Source: Amycolatopsis balhimycina FH 1894
Lineage (GTDB): Bacteria; Actinomycetota; Actinomycetes; Mycobacteriales; Pseudonocardiaceae
Length of the DNA: 64,000 nt
NCBI RefSeq assembly: GCF_000384295.1
Contig: NZ_KB913037.1
Coordinates: 226,762 to 290,761, forward strand
Reading direction: 5' to 3'
The notes beneath the pieces are model-generated. The model did no database searches. It saw only the letters and a list, made by a program, of their open reading frames with translations, and was not told the DNA's origin. Made by a program: the position numbers and the translations under genes. Numbering within the stretch: the stretch's first letter is position 1; every line of letters starts with the position of its first letter. Shown one piece after another: positions 1 to 43,262 of the stretch.

Positions 1-1
1 G

Positions 2-34909
<34,908 letters not shown>

Positions 34910-35008
34910 CGATTCGCCCTGTACCGTGCCACAACTCGACCTTGGTTCGCTGACCTGCCGTTTGTCCCCGTGACGGCCGTACGATGCTCATCGACCGGGA
35001 ACTCCCGG

Positions 35009-35178
35009 CCGAAGAAGGGGCGGACCAAAACCCCTGCCGGGACTCGGTTCGTGGCGCTGCCGCCCGGGATCGCCGTCTTGTACGAGGAGCTGATGGACAG
35101 TCACCGGGAGCCGTTCGTGCCGTGCACCCCGGAGGGGCATCCCCGGCGGCGGTCGAACTTCCGGATGCGCGCCGTCGT
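35009..35178 (+). pseudogene. Possible tyrosine-recombinase (integrase) relic
   Basis: In one frame this stretch reads GRTKTPAGTRFVALP, then about 25 residues, then PEGHPRRRSNFRMR. This resembles the catalytic-lysine beta-hairpin and following segment of actinomycete phage-type integrases. The expected arginine box upstream and the HxxR and tyrosine boxes downstream are absent, and the frame becomes incoherent after about 35178. It fills most of the 354-bp gap between the PKS stop and the M20 peptidase; the rest of the gap shows nothing recognisable. A chance resemblance is possible because the match is short. Confidence 0.4.
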
Positions 35179-35263
35179 GGGTCGACGTCTCCACCGGGGC
35201 CCGCGACCGTCTCAGCAGGCGCGCAGCCAGCGGACCCGGCCATCCGGGTGATAGGAATGGCCG

Positions 35264-36586
35264 GTGACCGAACCGAACCTGATCGAAGCCGCCGCGGCCG
35301 AGGCCGTGACGCTGACCAGCGAGCTCATCCGCATCGACACGACCAACACCGGCGATCCCGACACGCTGGTCGGCGAGCGGGTGGCGGCGGAGTACGTGGC
35401 GGAGAAGCTGACCGACGCCGGCTACGAGATCACCTACGTCGAGTCGGGTGGGAAGAACCGGCACAACGTCATCGTGCGGCTCGAAGGCGCCGACCGGTCA
35501 CGGGGCGCGCTGCTCATCCACGGGCACCTCGACGCCGTGCCCGCCGACGCCTCCGAGTGGTCGGTCCACCCCTTCTCCGGCGCGATCCAGGACGACTACG
35601 TCTGGGGCCGCGGCGCGGTCGACATGAAGGACATGTGCGGGATGGCGCTCGCGCTGGCCCGGCACTACAAGCTGAACAACGTCGTCCCGCCGCGCGACCT
35701 GGTCTTCGCCTTCCTCGCCGACGAAGAAGCCGGCGGCAAGTACGGCGCCCAGTGGCTGGTCGAGAACCGCCCCGAGCTGTTCGAGGGCGTCACCGAGGCG
35801 ATCAGCGAGGTCGGCGGCTTCTCCATCACGCTCAAGGACGACGTCCGCGCCTACCTCATCGAGACGGCGGAGAAGGGCATCCGCTGGATGAAGCTGCGCG
35901 TGCGCGGCACCGCCGGGCACGGTTCGATGATCCACCGCGACAACGCGGTCACCAAGCTGGCCGAGGCCGTCGCGAAGCTCGGCAACCACCGCTTCCCGCT
36001 GGTGCTCACCGACTCCGTGAAGGAGTTCCTCGCCGGCGTCACCGAGATCACCGGGTGGGACTTCCCCGAGGACGACCTGGAGGGCTCGGTCGCCAAGCTG
36101 GGCAACATCTCCCGGATGATCGGCGCGACCCTGCGCGACACGGCCAACCCGACCATGCTCACCGCCGGGTACAAGTCGAACGTCATCCCGTCGGTCGCCG
36201 AGGCCGCCGTCGACTGCCGCATCCTGCCGGGCCGGCTCGAGGCCTTCGACCGCGAGCTCGACGAACTGCTCGGCCCGGACATCGAGAAGGAGTGGATGGA
36301 GCTCCCGCCCGTCGAGACGACGTTCGACGGCGCGCTCGTGGACGCGATGACCGCCGCGGTGCTGGCCGAGGACCCGGGCGCGAAGACGCTGCCGTACATG
36401 CTCTCCGGCGGAACCGACGCCAAGTCGTTCCAGGAGCTCGGCATCCGCAACTTCGGCTTCGCGCCGCTCAAGCTGCCCGCGGACCTCGACTTCTCGGCGC
36501 TGTTCCACGGCGTCGACGAGCGGGTCCCGGTCGAGGCGCTGAAGTTCGGCACCCGCGTGCTGGACCGGTTCCTGCGCACGTCCTGA
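35264..36586 (+). CDS. M20 family zinc metallopeptidase / deacylase
   Basis: This is a dinuclear-zinc hydrolase of the ArgE/DapE/carboxypeptidase G2 family, 440 residues, cytosolic. The first metal motif is HGHLD (H88, catalytic D90). The bridging aspartate is D120 in GRGAVDMKD, and the E154-E155 pair in ADEEAGG gives the general base and a ligand. The inserted dimerisation domain follows at about 200-320. The GTG start is preceded by an AGGAA Shine-Dalgarno element. The next gene overlaps its stop by one base, so the two are translationally coupled. Rv2141c of M. tuberculosis (annotated dapE2) is a plausible counterpart, but the true substrate is not known. Confidence 0.9.
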   Translation: MTEPNLIEAAAAEAVTLTSELIRIDTTNTGDPDTLVGERVAAEYVAEKLTDAGYEITYVESGGKNRHNVIVRLEGADRSRGALLIHGHLDAVPADASEWSVHPFSGAIQDDYVWGRGAVDMKDMCGMALALARHYKLNNVVPPRDLVFAFLADEEAGGKYGAQWLVENRPELFEGVTEAISEVGGFSITLKDDVRAYLIETAEKGIRWMKLRVRGTAGHGSMIHRDNAVTKLAEAVAKLGNHRFPLVLTDSVKEFLAGVTEITGWDFPEDDLEGSVAKLGNISRMIGATLRDTANPTMLTAGYKSNVIPSVAEAAVDCRILPGRLEAFDRELDELLGPDIEKEWMELPPVETTFDGALVDAMTAAVLAEDPGAKTLPYMLSGGTDAKSFQELGIRNFGFAPLKLPADLDFSALFHGVDERVPVEALKFGTRVLDRFLRTS

Positions 36587-37479
36587 TGTCCGCTTTCGCG
36601 CTCGCCGACGGTACGTCCCTGCAGGTGGTGCGCAGGGGCGACCCGGCAGCGCCGGTGACGGTGGTGTTCGTCCACGGCTACGCGCTCGACCAGCGCAGCT
36701 GGGGCCGGATCGCGCCGCTGGTGCCGGACGCGGCCGACGGGCCGGTGGCCGTGCTGACCTACGACCAGCGCGGCCACGGCGGATCCGGGCGGGCGCGGCG
36801 CGGGACGGCGACGGTGGCCCGGCTCGGCGACGACCTCGCCGAGCTGCTTTCGCGCGAAGTCCCGGAAGGCCGGGTGGTGCTGGTCGGGCACGACATGGGC
36901 GGCCTGGCGATCATGTCGCTATCCCAGCAGCATCCGGAGCTGTTCGCCGCGCGGGTGTCGGGCCTGGTGCTGCTGGCGACGTCGTCGGGGACGCTGGCCA
37001 CCGAGGTGTCGGCCGCCTGGCCGAACGCGCTGGGGAAACTGGCCGCCGACCTCGAAGCTGTGCTCGGCTCGAAGCTCTTCGGGGTCGTGCGCGAGCGCAC
37101 CAGCCGGGCGGTCAGCGCGGGCCTGCGCTGGTGGCTCTTCGGCGACGACCCGGACCCGGAACTGGTCGAGCTGACGGTGAAGATGATCCGCGGCAACTGG
37201 CCGCACACCGTCTCGATGTTCCGCCCGGCCCTGGACGCGTACGCGCGCGACGCGGCGCTGGCGCAGGTCAGCGGCCTGCCGGTGACGGCGATCGTGGGGG
37301 AGCGGGACCGGATCGTGCGGGCGTCCGACGTCGAACAGTGGGCGGGCGGGCTGGCCGGCGGGACCGCCGTGGTGCTGCCCGGGGTCGGGCACGTCGTGCC
37401 GCTGGAAGCCGCGGGGCAGGTGCTGCCGCGGGTGGTCGCCCTGGTCAACGCGAGTTACCGACAAGACGAGACTTCTTGA
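36586..37479 (+). CDS. Alpha/beta-fold hydrolase
   Basis: This 297-residue protein has the alpha/beta hydrolase layout: an FVHGYALDQRSW oxyanion segment near residue 24, YDQRGHGGSG, the nucleophile-elbow region VGHDMGG, and a late acid/histidine pair (GERDRIV and GVGHVVPLE). The elbow has aspartate where esterases have serine (GHDMG). That pattern is seen in haloalkane dehalogenase-like and epoxide hydrolase-like members. The substrate is unknown. The ATG overlaps the stop of the peptidase gene (TGATG), so it is the second gene of an operon. Confidence 0.85.
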   Translation: MSAFALADGTSLQVVRRGDPAAPVTVVFVHGYALDQRSWGRIAPLVPDAADGPVAVLTYDQRGHGGSGRARRGTATVARLGDDLAELLSREVPEGRVVLVGHDMGGLAIMSLSQQHPELFAARVSGLVLLATSSGTLATEVSAAWPNALGKLAADLEAVLGSKLFGVVRERTSRAVSAGLRWWLFGDDPDPELVELTVKMIRGNWPHTVSMFRPALDAYARDAALAQVSGLPVTAIVGERDRIVRASDVEQWAGGLAGGTAVVLPGVGHVVPLEAAGQVLPRVVALVNASYRQDETS

Positions 37480-37510
37480 CAATTTCTCTTTTCGGTACCA
37501 AGCTGGGCGC

Positions 37511-38110
37511 ATGTTCTCCGTGGCGGTGATCGAAGACGCGGCGGCGGCCGAAGTGTCGCTGGACCCCGTGCGTGCCCGGCTGCTGGCCGAACTGGCCGAA
37601 CCGGCGTCGGCGACCATGCTCGCCGCGCGGGTGGGGCTGCCGCGGCAGAAGGTCAACTACCACCTGCGGACGCTGGAGCACCACGGCCTGGTGGAGCTGG
37701 TCGAAGAGCGGCGCAAGGGCAACGTCACCGAGCGGATGATGCGAGCGACGGCGGCGTCGTACGTCATCTCGCCGGCGGCGCTGGCCGCGGTGCAGCCGGA
37801 TCCGGCCGAGGCGCCCGACCGGCTCTCGGCCCGCTGGCTGCTCGCCGTGGCCGGGCGGCTCGTGCGTGACGTCGGCGTGCTCATCACCGGCGCCGCGAAG
37901 GCCAAGCAGCGCGTCGCGACCTTCGCGCTCGACGGCGAGGTCCGGTTCGCCTCCGCCGCCGACCGTGCGGCGTTCGCCGAGGAGCTCGCGACCGCCGTCA
38001 CCACGCTGGTCGCCAAGTACCACGACGAAAGCGCCGAGAAGGGCCGCCCGCACCGGGTGATCGTCGCCGTCCACCCGAGTGTCCCGGAGGAGTCCGACCG
38101 TGGGGTATGA
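37511..38110 (+). CDS. ArsR-type winged-helix transcriptional regulator
   Basis: This 199-residue protein has an N-terminal winged helix (about residues 18-75) with a recognition-helix segment RVGLPRQKVNYHLRTLEHHGLV, typical of ArsR/GntR-like one-component regulators. The C-terminal half has no recognised ligand motif. It overlaps the following SRPBCC gene by 11 bases, a pairing common in actinobacteria where an ArsR regulator controls an AHSA1-like protein. A TTGACA box at 37476-37481 overlaps the stop of the preceding gene and could be its -35, but no convincing -10 follows at normal spacing. Confidence 0.85.
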   Translation: MFSVAVIEDAAAAEVSLDPVRARLLAELAEPASATMLAARVGLPRQKVNYHLRTLEHHGLVELVEERRKGNVTERMMRATAASYVISPAALAAVQPDPAEAPDRLSARWLLAVAGRLVRDVGVLITGAAKAKQRVATFALDGEVRFASAADRAAFAEELATAVTTLVAKYHDESAEKGRPHRVIVAVHPSVPEESDRGV

Positions 38111-38837
38111 GTTCGAGCTGACCGACACCGCCGAGGTCGACGCGACGCCGGAACAGGTGTGGGCGGCCATCGCCACCGGGCCCGGCATCGACTCGTGGTT
38201 CATGGGCCGCAACGAGGTCGACGGCGGCACCGGCGGCGTGGTCCGCGGCGCCTTCGGCGGGTACCGGCCGGAGCACCGGATCCGGGACTGGGAACCGCTC
38301 GAGAAGCTCGGCTACGGCGGTGAGCCGGAGCCGGACGGGCGGAAGATCGCCTACGAGTTCCTCATCGAAGGCCGCGGCGGCGGCAGTTCGGTGCTCCGGT
38401 GTGTCACCAGTGGCTTCCTGCCCGGTGACGACTGGGAGGACGAGTTCGAGGCGATGGTCGCGGGTGGTCAGCTGTTCTTCCGCACCCTCGTCGAGTACCT
38501 GACGCACTTCGCGGGGCGCACGGCGGTGCCGGTCACGGCGTTCGGGCCGCCGGTGGCGGACTGGGACGAGGCCTGGACGCGGCTCGCTGCGGCGCTCGGC
38601 CTGTCCGCGCGTCCCGCCGAGGGCGACCGGGTGCGGATCGAGCCCGGTGGGCAGGCGGGCGTCGTCTACGCGGTGAACGACCAAACGGTCGGCGTGCGGA
38701 CCGCGGACGCGATGTTCCGGTTCCTGCGCGGCTTCCACGGCGCGATGGTCGTGTGCCACACCATCTTCGCGCCCGGCGCGGACGCCGAGACCGAAGAGAA
38801 GACCTGGAGCGACTGGCTGAACCACGTGTTCGGTTGA
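38100..38837 (+). CDS. SRPBCC (AHSA1/START-like) protein
   Basis: The product (245 residues) has the N-terminal SRPBCC hydrophobic-ligand fold: TAEVDATPEQVWAAIATG at the start, then the WFMGRNEVD and VTSGFLPGDDWEDEF regions. I chose the GTG at 38100 because GGAGG lies nine bases upstream (38086-38090). It overlaps the ArsR stop, which supports co-translation. The ligand or partner is unknown. The C-terminal half looks like a second, more diverged SRPBCC-like unit. Confidence 0.85.
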   Translation: MGYEFELTDTAEVDATPEQVWAAIATGPGIDSWFMGRNEVDGGTGGVVRGAFGGYRPEHRIRDWEPLEKLGYGGEPEPDGRKIAYEFLIEGRGGGSSVLRCVTSGFLPGDDWEDEFEAMVAGGQLFFRTLVEYLTHFAGRTAVPVTAFGPPVADWDEAWTRLAAALGLSARPAEGDRVRIEPGGQAGVVYAVNDQTVGVRTADAMFRFLRGFHGAMVVCHTIFAPGADAETEEKTWSDWLNHVFG

Positions 38838-38894
38838 CAGCACCTGCTGGTCAAGGCGATCGGCCTGCGCACCGAGCTCGACGGCGTCGTGTAG
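38838..38894 (+). pseudogene. Eighteen-codon coding-like remnant after an in-frame stop
   Basis: Directly after the SRPBCC stop, and in the same frame, 18 codons read QHLLVKAIGLRTELDGVV and end in TAG. Every third position is G or C, as in real genes here. It may be the tail of a deleted gene or a lost C-terminal extension. It is too short to name. Confidence 0.3.
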
Positions 38895-38941
38895 ACGGCA
38901 CGCGGCGCATCGGACGGCACACGCTCGGCCCGTCCGCGTGG

Positions 38942-39166
38942 CTAGGTCGGTAGCGCGCCGGGCAGACTTTCGGCCGTCTTCTTGCGCCGCAGCCAGATCC
39001 GGCGCGTGCCGTCGGCGTAAAGCCGCACGGTGCGCAGTTCCCAGCCCGCGAACTCCGCGTGGATGGAGAGCTGGATCGCCGCCGCACGCCGGGACACGCC
39101 CGGAGGGAGGTGCAGGCGGCGATACTCCCAATCCCCTTCGACCACCGCCTCGCTGACCGTCGTCAT
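38942..39166 (-). CDS. DUF5703 small protein
   Basis: This 74-residue protein has the DUF5703 pattern: GDWEYRRLHLPPGVSRR, a middle HAEFAGWELRTVRLYADG, and a basic tail RRIWLRRKK. The family is widespread in actinobacteria and has no known function. Its ATG overlaps the TGA of the lipoprotein gene (ATGA), so the two form an operon. Rv2137c of M. tuberculosis is the probable counterpart. Confidence 0.85.
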   Translation of the reverse strand: MTTVSEAVVEGDWEYRRLHLPPGVSRRAAAIQLSIHAEFAGWELRTVRLYADGTRRIWLRRKKTAESLPGALPT

Positions 39167-40176
39167 GGCTGGATCACCTGGGTCCCTTCTCCGGCGGCCG
39201 AGCCGACGATCACCCGGCCGCTCTTCTCGTCCACCCCGACCGAGTCCGGCTGGCGCACGGTGGGGAACCGGTACTTCTCGACGGGCTCGCCACCGCGGAC
39301 GTCGAACCCGGCCACTTCGTTGCGTTCCGTCAGCGTCACCCAGGCCAGGCTCCGCTTCGCGTCGTAAGCGATCCCGTATGCCCCACCGGGCACCGGATAA
39401 CGCTGGCGCATGATGAGCGGCGAAGCCGAGAACGCGATCAGCGCACCCGCCCGCACGTCCGTCACCAGCACCCGCCCGTAGGAGTCCGTCACGGCGTTCG
39501 CCGCGCCATCGCCGGCCCGCAGGCCCTCGTTGACCTTTCCGGCCGCGACGTCGACCGAGAACACCGCCGTCCGCAGCCGGTCCAGCACCACCACGCCGTC
39601 CCCGGTGTCGAGCACGTCGTCCGCGCTGTAGAGCTGCCCGGCGATCGTCCGTGCCGCCCCGCCGGGCGGCAGCACCTGGATGTCCTTCCCCGCCCCCATC
39701 GCGACCAGGCGATCGGCGCCGAAGGCCAGGCTCGCCGCCGGCTCCCCGCCCGTCTTCGTTTCGGTGAGCTTCCGGTCCGGCAACGTCAGCTGCTGCACCA
39801 CACCCTGATCCGGCTCCGCGATCTCCACCCGCCCCGGCGTCACGGTCAACCGGGAGACCTTGCCGTATAACGGCATATTCACCGGGGCTGACGCGAGCGC
39901 GTTGAGGTCGTACAGCCGCAACGACGGCGGCTGAGAAACCGCCACGACGAGGGTCGAGGTCTTCTCGTCGACGGCGACGGCCGACACCGAGCCGGTGGCG
40001 AGCACCTGACCCGCGGGTTTCACGGTCACGGCGGGGGAGACGGCCGGGCGTGCGGCGGCCGGGTTCGCGACGATCTGCAGTTCGTCGCCGCCCGTCTTCA
40101 CCGACGAGCAGCCCGAGAGCGCCAGGACACCGGCGAGCGGGATCGCGATCCACGACACGGCGGCGAACCGACGCAC
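39163..40176 (-). CDS. Beta-propeller lipoprotein (LppL-like)
   Basis: This is a 337-residue exported lipoprotein. The GTG start follows GGAGG seven bases upstream (40184-40188). The signal peptide ends in the lipobox LSGC with the lipidated cysteine at about 23. The mature part contains repeated short strands (VSAVAVDEKTSTLVVAV, AYGIAYDAKRSLAWVTL, PDSVGVDEKSGRVIVGS) typical of YncE/NHL-type beta-propellers. It probably sits on the outer face of the membrane. The pairing with a DUF5703 gene resembles lppL (Rv2138) and Rv2137c in mycobacteria, although there the two are annotated on opposite strands. Function is unknown. Confidence 0.85.
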   Translation of the reverse strand: MRRFAAVSWIAIPLAGVLALSGCSSVKTGGDELQIVANPAAARPAVSPAVTVKPAGQVLATGSVSAVAVDEKTSTLVVAVSQPPSLRLYDLNALASAPVNMPLYGKVSRLTVTPGRVEIAEPDQGVVQQLTLPDRKLTETKTGGEPAASLAFGADRLVAMGAGKDIQVLPPGGAARTIAGQLYSADDVLDTGDGVVVLDRLRTAVFSVDVAAGKVNEGLRAGDGAANAVTDSYGRVLVTDVRAGALIAFSASPLIMRQRYPVPGGAYGIAYDAKRSLAWVTLTERNEVAGFDVRGGEPVEKYRFPTVRQPDSVGVDEKSGRVIVGSAAGEGTQVIQP

Positions 40177-40274
40177 GTTGCGGCCTCCAGGTGTCCCTCG
40201 GCGGGCGGTGTTCACCAGCATGCTCCTTGATCCCCGCGCCGTCACGTGCGTGTCACCGAACAGACACCTCGCGC

Positions 40275-41243
40275 TCATCGCGGCCAGCGCTCGGGGTAGC
40301 CGACCTCGATCGCGCTGACGTCGTCGAGCGCCGACCGGATCGCGGGCGGGAGGGTGATCTCTTCCGCGGTCAGCGAGCCGGTGAGCTGGCCGGTGTCCCG
40401 CGCGCCGACGACCGGGGCGACGACACCGGGCCGGTCGCGGACCCAGGCCAGGGCGACCGCGAGCGGCGACGTGCCCAGCCCGTCGGCCGCGGTCGCGACC
40501 GCCTGCACGATCCGGGCGGCCCGGTCGGTGCGGTGGTGCTCGACGTAGCCGGCGTAGGCGCTGTTCGCCCCGCGCGAGTCGGCGGGGGTGCCGGTGCGGT
40601 ACTTGCCGGTCAGCACGCCGCGGCCGAGCGGGGCCCAGGGCAGCAGCCCGATGCCGTGGTGCTCGGCGGCGGGCACGACCTCGCGGTCCACGCCCCGCTC
40701 GAGCAGTGAGTACTCGACCTGGGTGGAGACGATCGGCGCGAGCGCGGAAGCGTCGGCGGCGGCCGTCGCCAGCTGCCAGCCCGCGTAGTTGGAGACGCCG
40801 ACATAGCGGACCTTGCCGCTGGTCACGGCGTACTCGAGGGCGGACAGCGTCTCGGCGAGCGGCACGCAGTCGTCCCAGGCGTGCAGCTGCCACAGGTCGA
40901 TGTGGTCGGTGCCGAGCCGCTTGAGCGAGCCGTCGAGCGCGGTGAGCAGCGCGCCGCGCGAGGCGCCGCCGCCGAAGGGGCCGTCGTCGCGGCGGGCGAC
41001 CGCCTTCGTCGCGAGGACGACGTCGTCGCGGGGCACCAGGTCACCGAGCAGCGAGCCGAGCACCCGCTCGCTCTCGCCGTCGCCGTAGATGTCGGCCGTG
41101 TCCACCAGGGTGCCGCCGGCGTCGACGAAGGCGACCAGCTGGCTGGCCGCTTCCTCCGCGTCGGTGTCGCCACCCCAGGTCATGGTGCCGAGCGCCATCC
41201 GCGAAACGCGGAGCCCCGAGCGGCCGAGCAGTCGCTTTTCCAC
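40275..41243 (-). CDS. Aldo/keto reductase
   Basis: This NADPH-dependent oxidoreductase has 322 residues and a TIM-barrel layout. The catalytic tetrad is visible as D48 and Y53 (VDTADIYG), K80 (LATK) and H121 (WQLHAWD). The C-terminal coenzyme site includes VVGARDTGQL. The GTG start at 41243 gives the family's usual N-terminus (EKRLLGRSGLRVS). No Shine-Dalgarno is visible, but a TAGGCT box lies eight bases upstream, as for a leaderless mRNA. The substrate is not predictable. Confidence 0.9.
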   Translation of the reverse strand: MEKRLLGRSGLRVSRMALGTMTWGGDTDAEEAASQLVAFVDAGGTLVDTADIYGDGESERVLGSLLGDLVPRDDVVLATKAVARRDDGPFGGGASRGALLTALDGSLKRLGTDHIDLWQLHAWDDCVPLAETLSALEYAVTSGKVRYVGVSNYAGWQLATAAADASALAPIVSTQVEYSLLERGVDREVVPAAEHHGIGLLPWAPLGRGVLTGKYRTGTPADSRGANSAYAGYVEHHRTDRAARIVQAVATAADGLGTSPLAVALAWVRDRPGVVAPVVGARDTGQLTGSLTAEEITLPPAIRSALDDVSAIEVGYPERWPR

Positions 41244-41251
41244 GACCGCCG

Positions 41252-41257
41252 AGCCTA
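41252..41257 (-). promoter_or_regulatory. Leaderless-type -10 box for the aldo/keto reductase
   Basis: TAGGCT (TANNNT form) reads on the minus strand and ends eight bases before the GTG start. This spacing places the transcription start at or next to the start codon, consistent with the missing ribosome-binding site. Confidence 0.5.
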
Positions 41258-41315
41258 GTGGGCTGGCCCGTCCGGAGGAGACCAAGGTGAGTCGTGTCGC
41301 GATCAAGGCCCCCGT

Positions 41316-41321
41316 TAGGGT
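41316..41321 (+). promoter_or_regulatory. Leaderless-type -10 box for the LLM oxidoreductase
   Basis: TAGGGT is followed by eight bases and then the GTG at 41330. There is no Shine-Dalgarno sequence between. It lies back-to-back with the promoter of the aldo/keto reductase. Confidence 0.6.
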
Positions 41322-41329
41322 CTGGCCCC

Positions 41330-42367
41330 GTGCGACTCGGACTGAATGTCGGCTACTGGGGAGCGGGGAACGACCCCGCGAACCTGGCCCTGGCGAAACA
41401 AGCGGAGGACCTGGGGTACGCGGTCGTGTGGGCGGCGGAGGCCTACGGCTCGGACGCGGTCACCGTGCTCACGTGGATCGCGGCGCAGACGTCCCGGATC
41501 GATGTCGGTGCCGCCGTGCTGCAGATCCCGGCCCGCACGCCGGCGATGACCGCGATGACGGCCGCGACCCTCGACACGCTGTCGGGCGGCCGGTTCCGGC
41601 TCGGCCTCGGCGTGTCCGGCCCGCAGGTGTCGGAGGGCTGGCACGGCGTGCGGTTCACCTCGCCGGTGGGCCGCACCCGCGAGTACGCCGCGATCGTGCG
41701 GACGGCGCTACGGCGGGAGCGGCTGAAGTTCGAGGGCGAGCACTTCACGCTGCCGCTGCCGGACGGCCCGGGCAAGGCGCTGCGGCTGACCGTCCGCCCG
41801 GCCCGCAAGCACATCCCGCTCTACCTGGCCGCGATCGGCCCGAAGAACCTGGAGCTGGCCGGGGAGATCGCCGACGGCTGGCTGCCGGTGTTCTTCTCGC
41901 CGGCCCACGCGGGGGAGCAGCTGGCCCACGTCCGGGCCGGCGCCGAGCGGGCGGGCCGCACGCTGGAGGGCTTCGACGTCGTGCCGTCCGTGCCGCTGGT
42001 GCCCGGGGACGACTGGCGGACCTGCGCGGACGCCGTGCGCGGCTACGCGGCGCTGTACCTCGGCGGGATGGGGAGCAAGGAGAAGAACTTCTACAACCGG
42101 CTGGCGTGCCGGATGGGATTCGCGGCCGAAGCCGCCGAAGTGCAAGAGAAATACCTGGCCGGCGACCGGGCCGGAGCGATGGCGGCGGTGCCGCCGGAGT
42201 TCCTCGACGCGACGTCGCTGCTGGGTCCGAAGGAACGGATCGCGGAGAAGATGAAGGAATACGCCGAATCCGGCGTGACGACCCTGTCGGTGTCGCCGTA
42301 CACGCCGGAGCCCGCCGGGGCGCTGCGCATCGCCGTCGAGGCGCTCGAGCTGGCGGGGGTGGCCTGA
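41330..42367 (+). CDS. LLM-class F420-dependent oxidoreductase
   Basis: This 345-residue protein has the luciferase-like TIM barrel of F420-dependent enzymes. Markers are the N-terminal strand LGLNVGYWG, the loop [27 protein letters not shown] residues (here [11 protein letters not shown]), and [22 protein letters not shown]. The start at 41330 (GTG) gives the standard N-terminus and fits the upstream TAGGGT box. The uppP gene begins one base after its stop, so the two are co-transcribed. The hydride acceptor is unknown. Confidence 0.9.
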   Translation: MRLGLNVGYWGAGNDPANLALAKQAEDLGYAVVWAAEAYGSDAVTVLTWIAAQTSRIDVGAAVLQIPARTPAMTAMTAATLDTLSGGRFRLGLGVSGPQVSEGWHGVRFTSPVGRTREYAAIVRTALRRERLKFEGEHFTLPLPDGPGKALRLTVRPARKHIPLYLAAIGPKNLELAGEIADGWLPVFFSPAHAGEQLAHVRAGAERAGRTLEGFDVVPSVPLVPGDDWRTCADAVRGYAALYLGGMGSKEKNFYNRLACRMGFAAEAAEVQEKYLAGDRAGAMAAVPPEFLDATSLLGPKERIAEKMKEYAESGVTTLSVSPYTPEPAGALRIAVEALELAGVA

Positions 42368-42368
42368 C

Positions 42369-43211
42369 GTGGGGTGGTTCGAAGCACTGGTGCTCGGCCT
42401 GGTCCAGGGCCTGACCGAGTTCCTGCCGATCTCGTCGAGCGCGCACCTGCGGATCGTCGCGGCGCTGGCCGGCTGGGACGACCCGGGCGCGGCGTTCACC
42501 GCGGTCACCCAGATCGGCACCGAGCTGGCGGTGATCATCTACTTCGGGCCGAAGATCGGGAAGATCCTGCGGGCCTGGTTCTTCTCGGTGTACAAGCCGG
42601 AGTGGCGCCGCGACCCGGACGCGCGGCTGGGCTGGCTGATCGTCATCGGGTCGCTGCCGATCGTGGTGCTCGGGCTGCTGCTGCAGGACCAGATCGACAG
42701 CGCGTTCCGCGACCTGCGGATCACCGCGGGCGTGCTCATCGTGTTCGGCCTGATCCTGCTGCTCGCCGACCGGATCGGGAAGCAGGAGCGGACGCTGGAC
42801 GACCTGACCGTGCCGCACGGGCTCGGGTTCGGCTTCGCGCAGGCGCTGGCGCTGATCCCGGGCGTGTCCCGCTCCGGCGGCACCACGAGCGCGGGCCTGC
42901 TGCTCGGCTACACGCGTGCCGAAGCGGCGGAGTACTCGTTCCTGCTGGCGCTGCCGGCGGTGTTCGGATCGGGTGTGTACAAGCTCACCGACATCGGCAA
43001 GGACGGCCAGACGGCCCAGTGGGGCCCGACGATCCTGGCCACCCTGGTCGCCTTCGGCGTCGGCTACGCCGTCATCGCCTGGCTGATGGCCTACATCAAG
43101 AAGCGCAGCTTCGTGCCGTTCGTGGTCTACCGGCTCGCCCTCGGCGTGCTGCTGTACGTGCTGATCTTCGCCGGCGCCCTGGACCCGAACGCGGGCCCGG
43201 TCGGGCACTGA
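42369..43211 (+). CDS. uppP: Undecaprenyl-diphosphatase (bacitracin resistance family)
   Basis: This integral membrane enzyme removes a phosphate from undecaprenyl diphosphate to recycle the peptidoglycan lipid carrier. It has 280 residues and about eight hydrophobic segments. Both family signatures are present: [14 protein letters not shown] near residue 13, which holds the catalytic glutamates, and [13 protein letters not shown] near 160. The GTG start follows the LLM oxidoreductase stop by one base. A long hairpin just after its stop may end the transcript. Its place before a histidine phosphatase matches Rv2136c-Rv2135c. Confidence 0.96.
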   Translation: MGWFEALVLGLVQGLTEFLPISSSAHLRIVAALAGWDDPGAAFTAVTQIGTELAVIIYFGPKIGKILRAWFFSVYKPEWRRDPDARLGWLIVIGSLPIVVLGLLLQDQIDSAFRDLRITAGVLIVFGLILLLADRIGKQERTLDDLTVPHGLGFGFAQALALIPGVSRSGGTTSAGLLLGYTRAEAAEYSFLLALPAVFGSGVYKLTDIGKDGQTAQWGPTILATLVAFGVGYAVIAWLMAYIKKRSFVPFVVYRLALGVLLYVLIFAGALDPNAGPVGH

Positions 43212-43221
43212 CGCCGCCCCG

Positions 43222-43249
43222 CGTGGGGACCGCGTGATCGGTCCCCACG
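43222..43249 (+). terminator. Hairpin after uppP
   Basis: Perfect 11-bp arms (43222-43232 and 43239-43249) flank a six-base loop, starting 11 bases after the uppP stop. There is no T-run. It touches the -10 box of the next gene, so it could be a terminator, an operator, or both. Confidence 0.5.
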
Positions 43250-43255
43250 TAGGGT
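43250..43255 (+). promoter_or_regulatory. Leaderless-type -10 box for the histidine phosphatase
   Basis: TAGGGT is followed by seven bases and the GTG at 43263. It is the same hexamer and nearly the same spacing as at 41316. Confidence 0.55.
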
Positions 43256-43262
43256 GGGGACC

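Noticed and set aside
35498..36508. Long minus-strand frame inside the M20 gene
   Set aside because: It overlaps a gene with complete catalytic motifs and has no recognisable protein family.
37476..37501. Complete promoter for the ArsR gene
   Set aside because: TTGACA is clear, but the best -10 (TACCAA) is only 14 bases away, so I did not call it.
43254..43254. GTG at 43254 as start of the histidine phosphatase
   Set aside because: It lies inside the TAGGGT box; the GTG at 43263 gives the family N-terminus and correct spacing.
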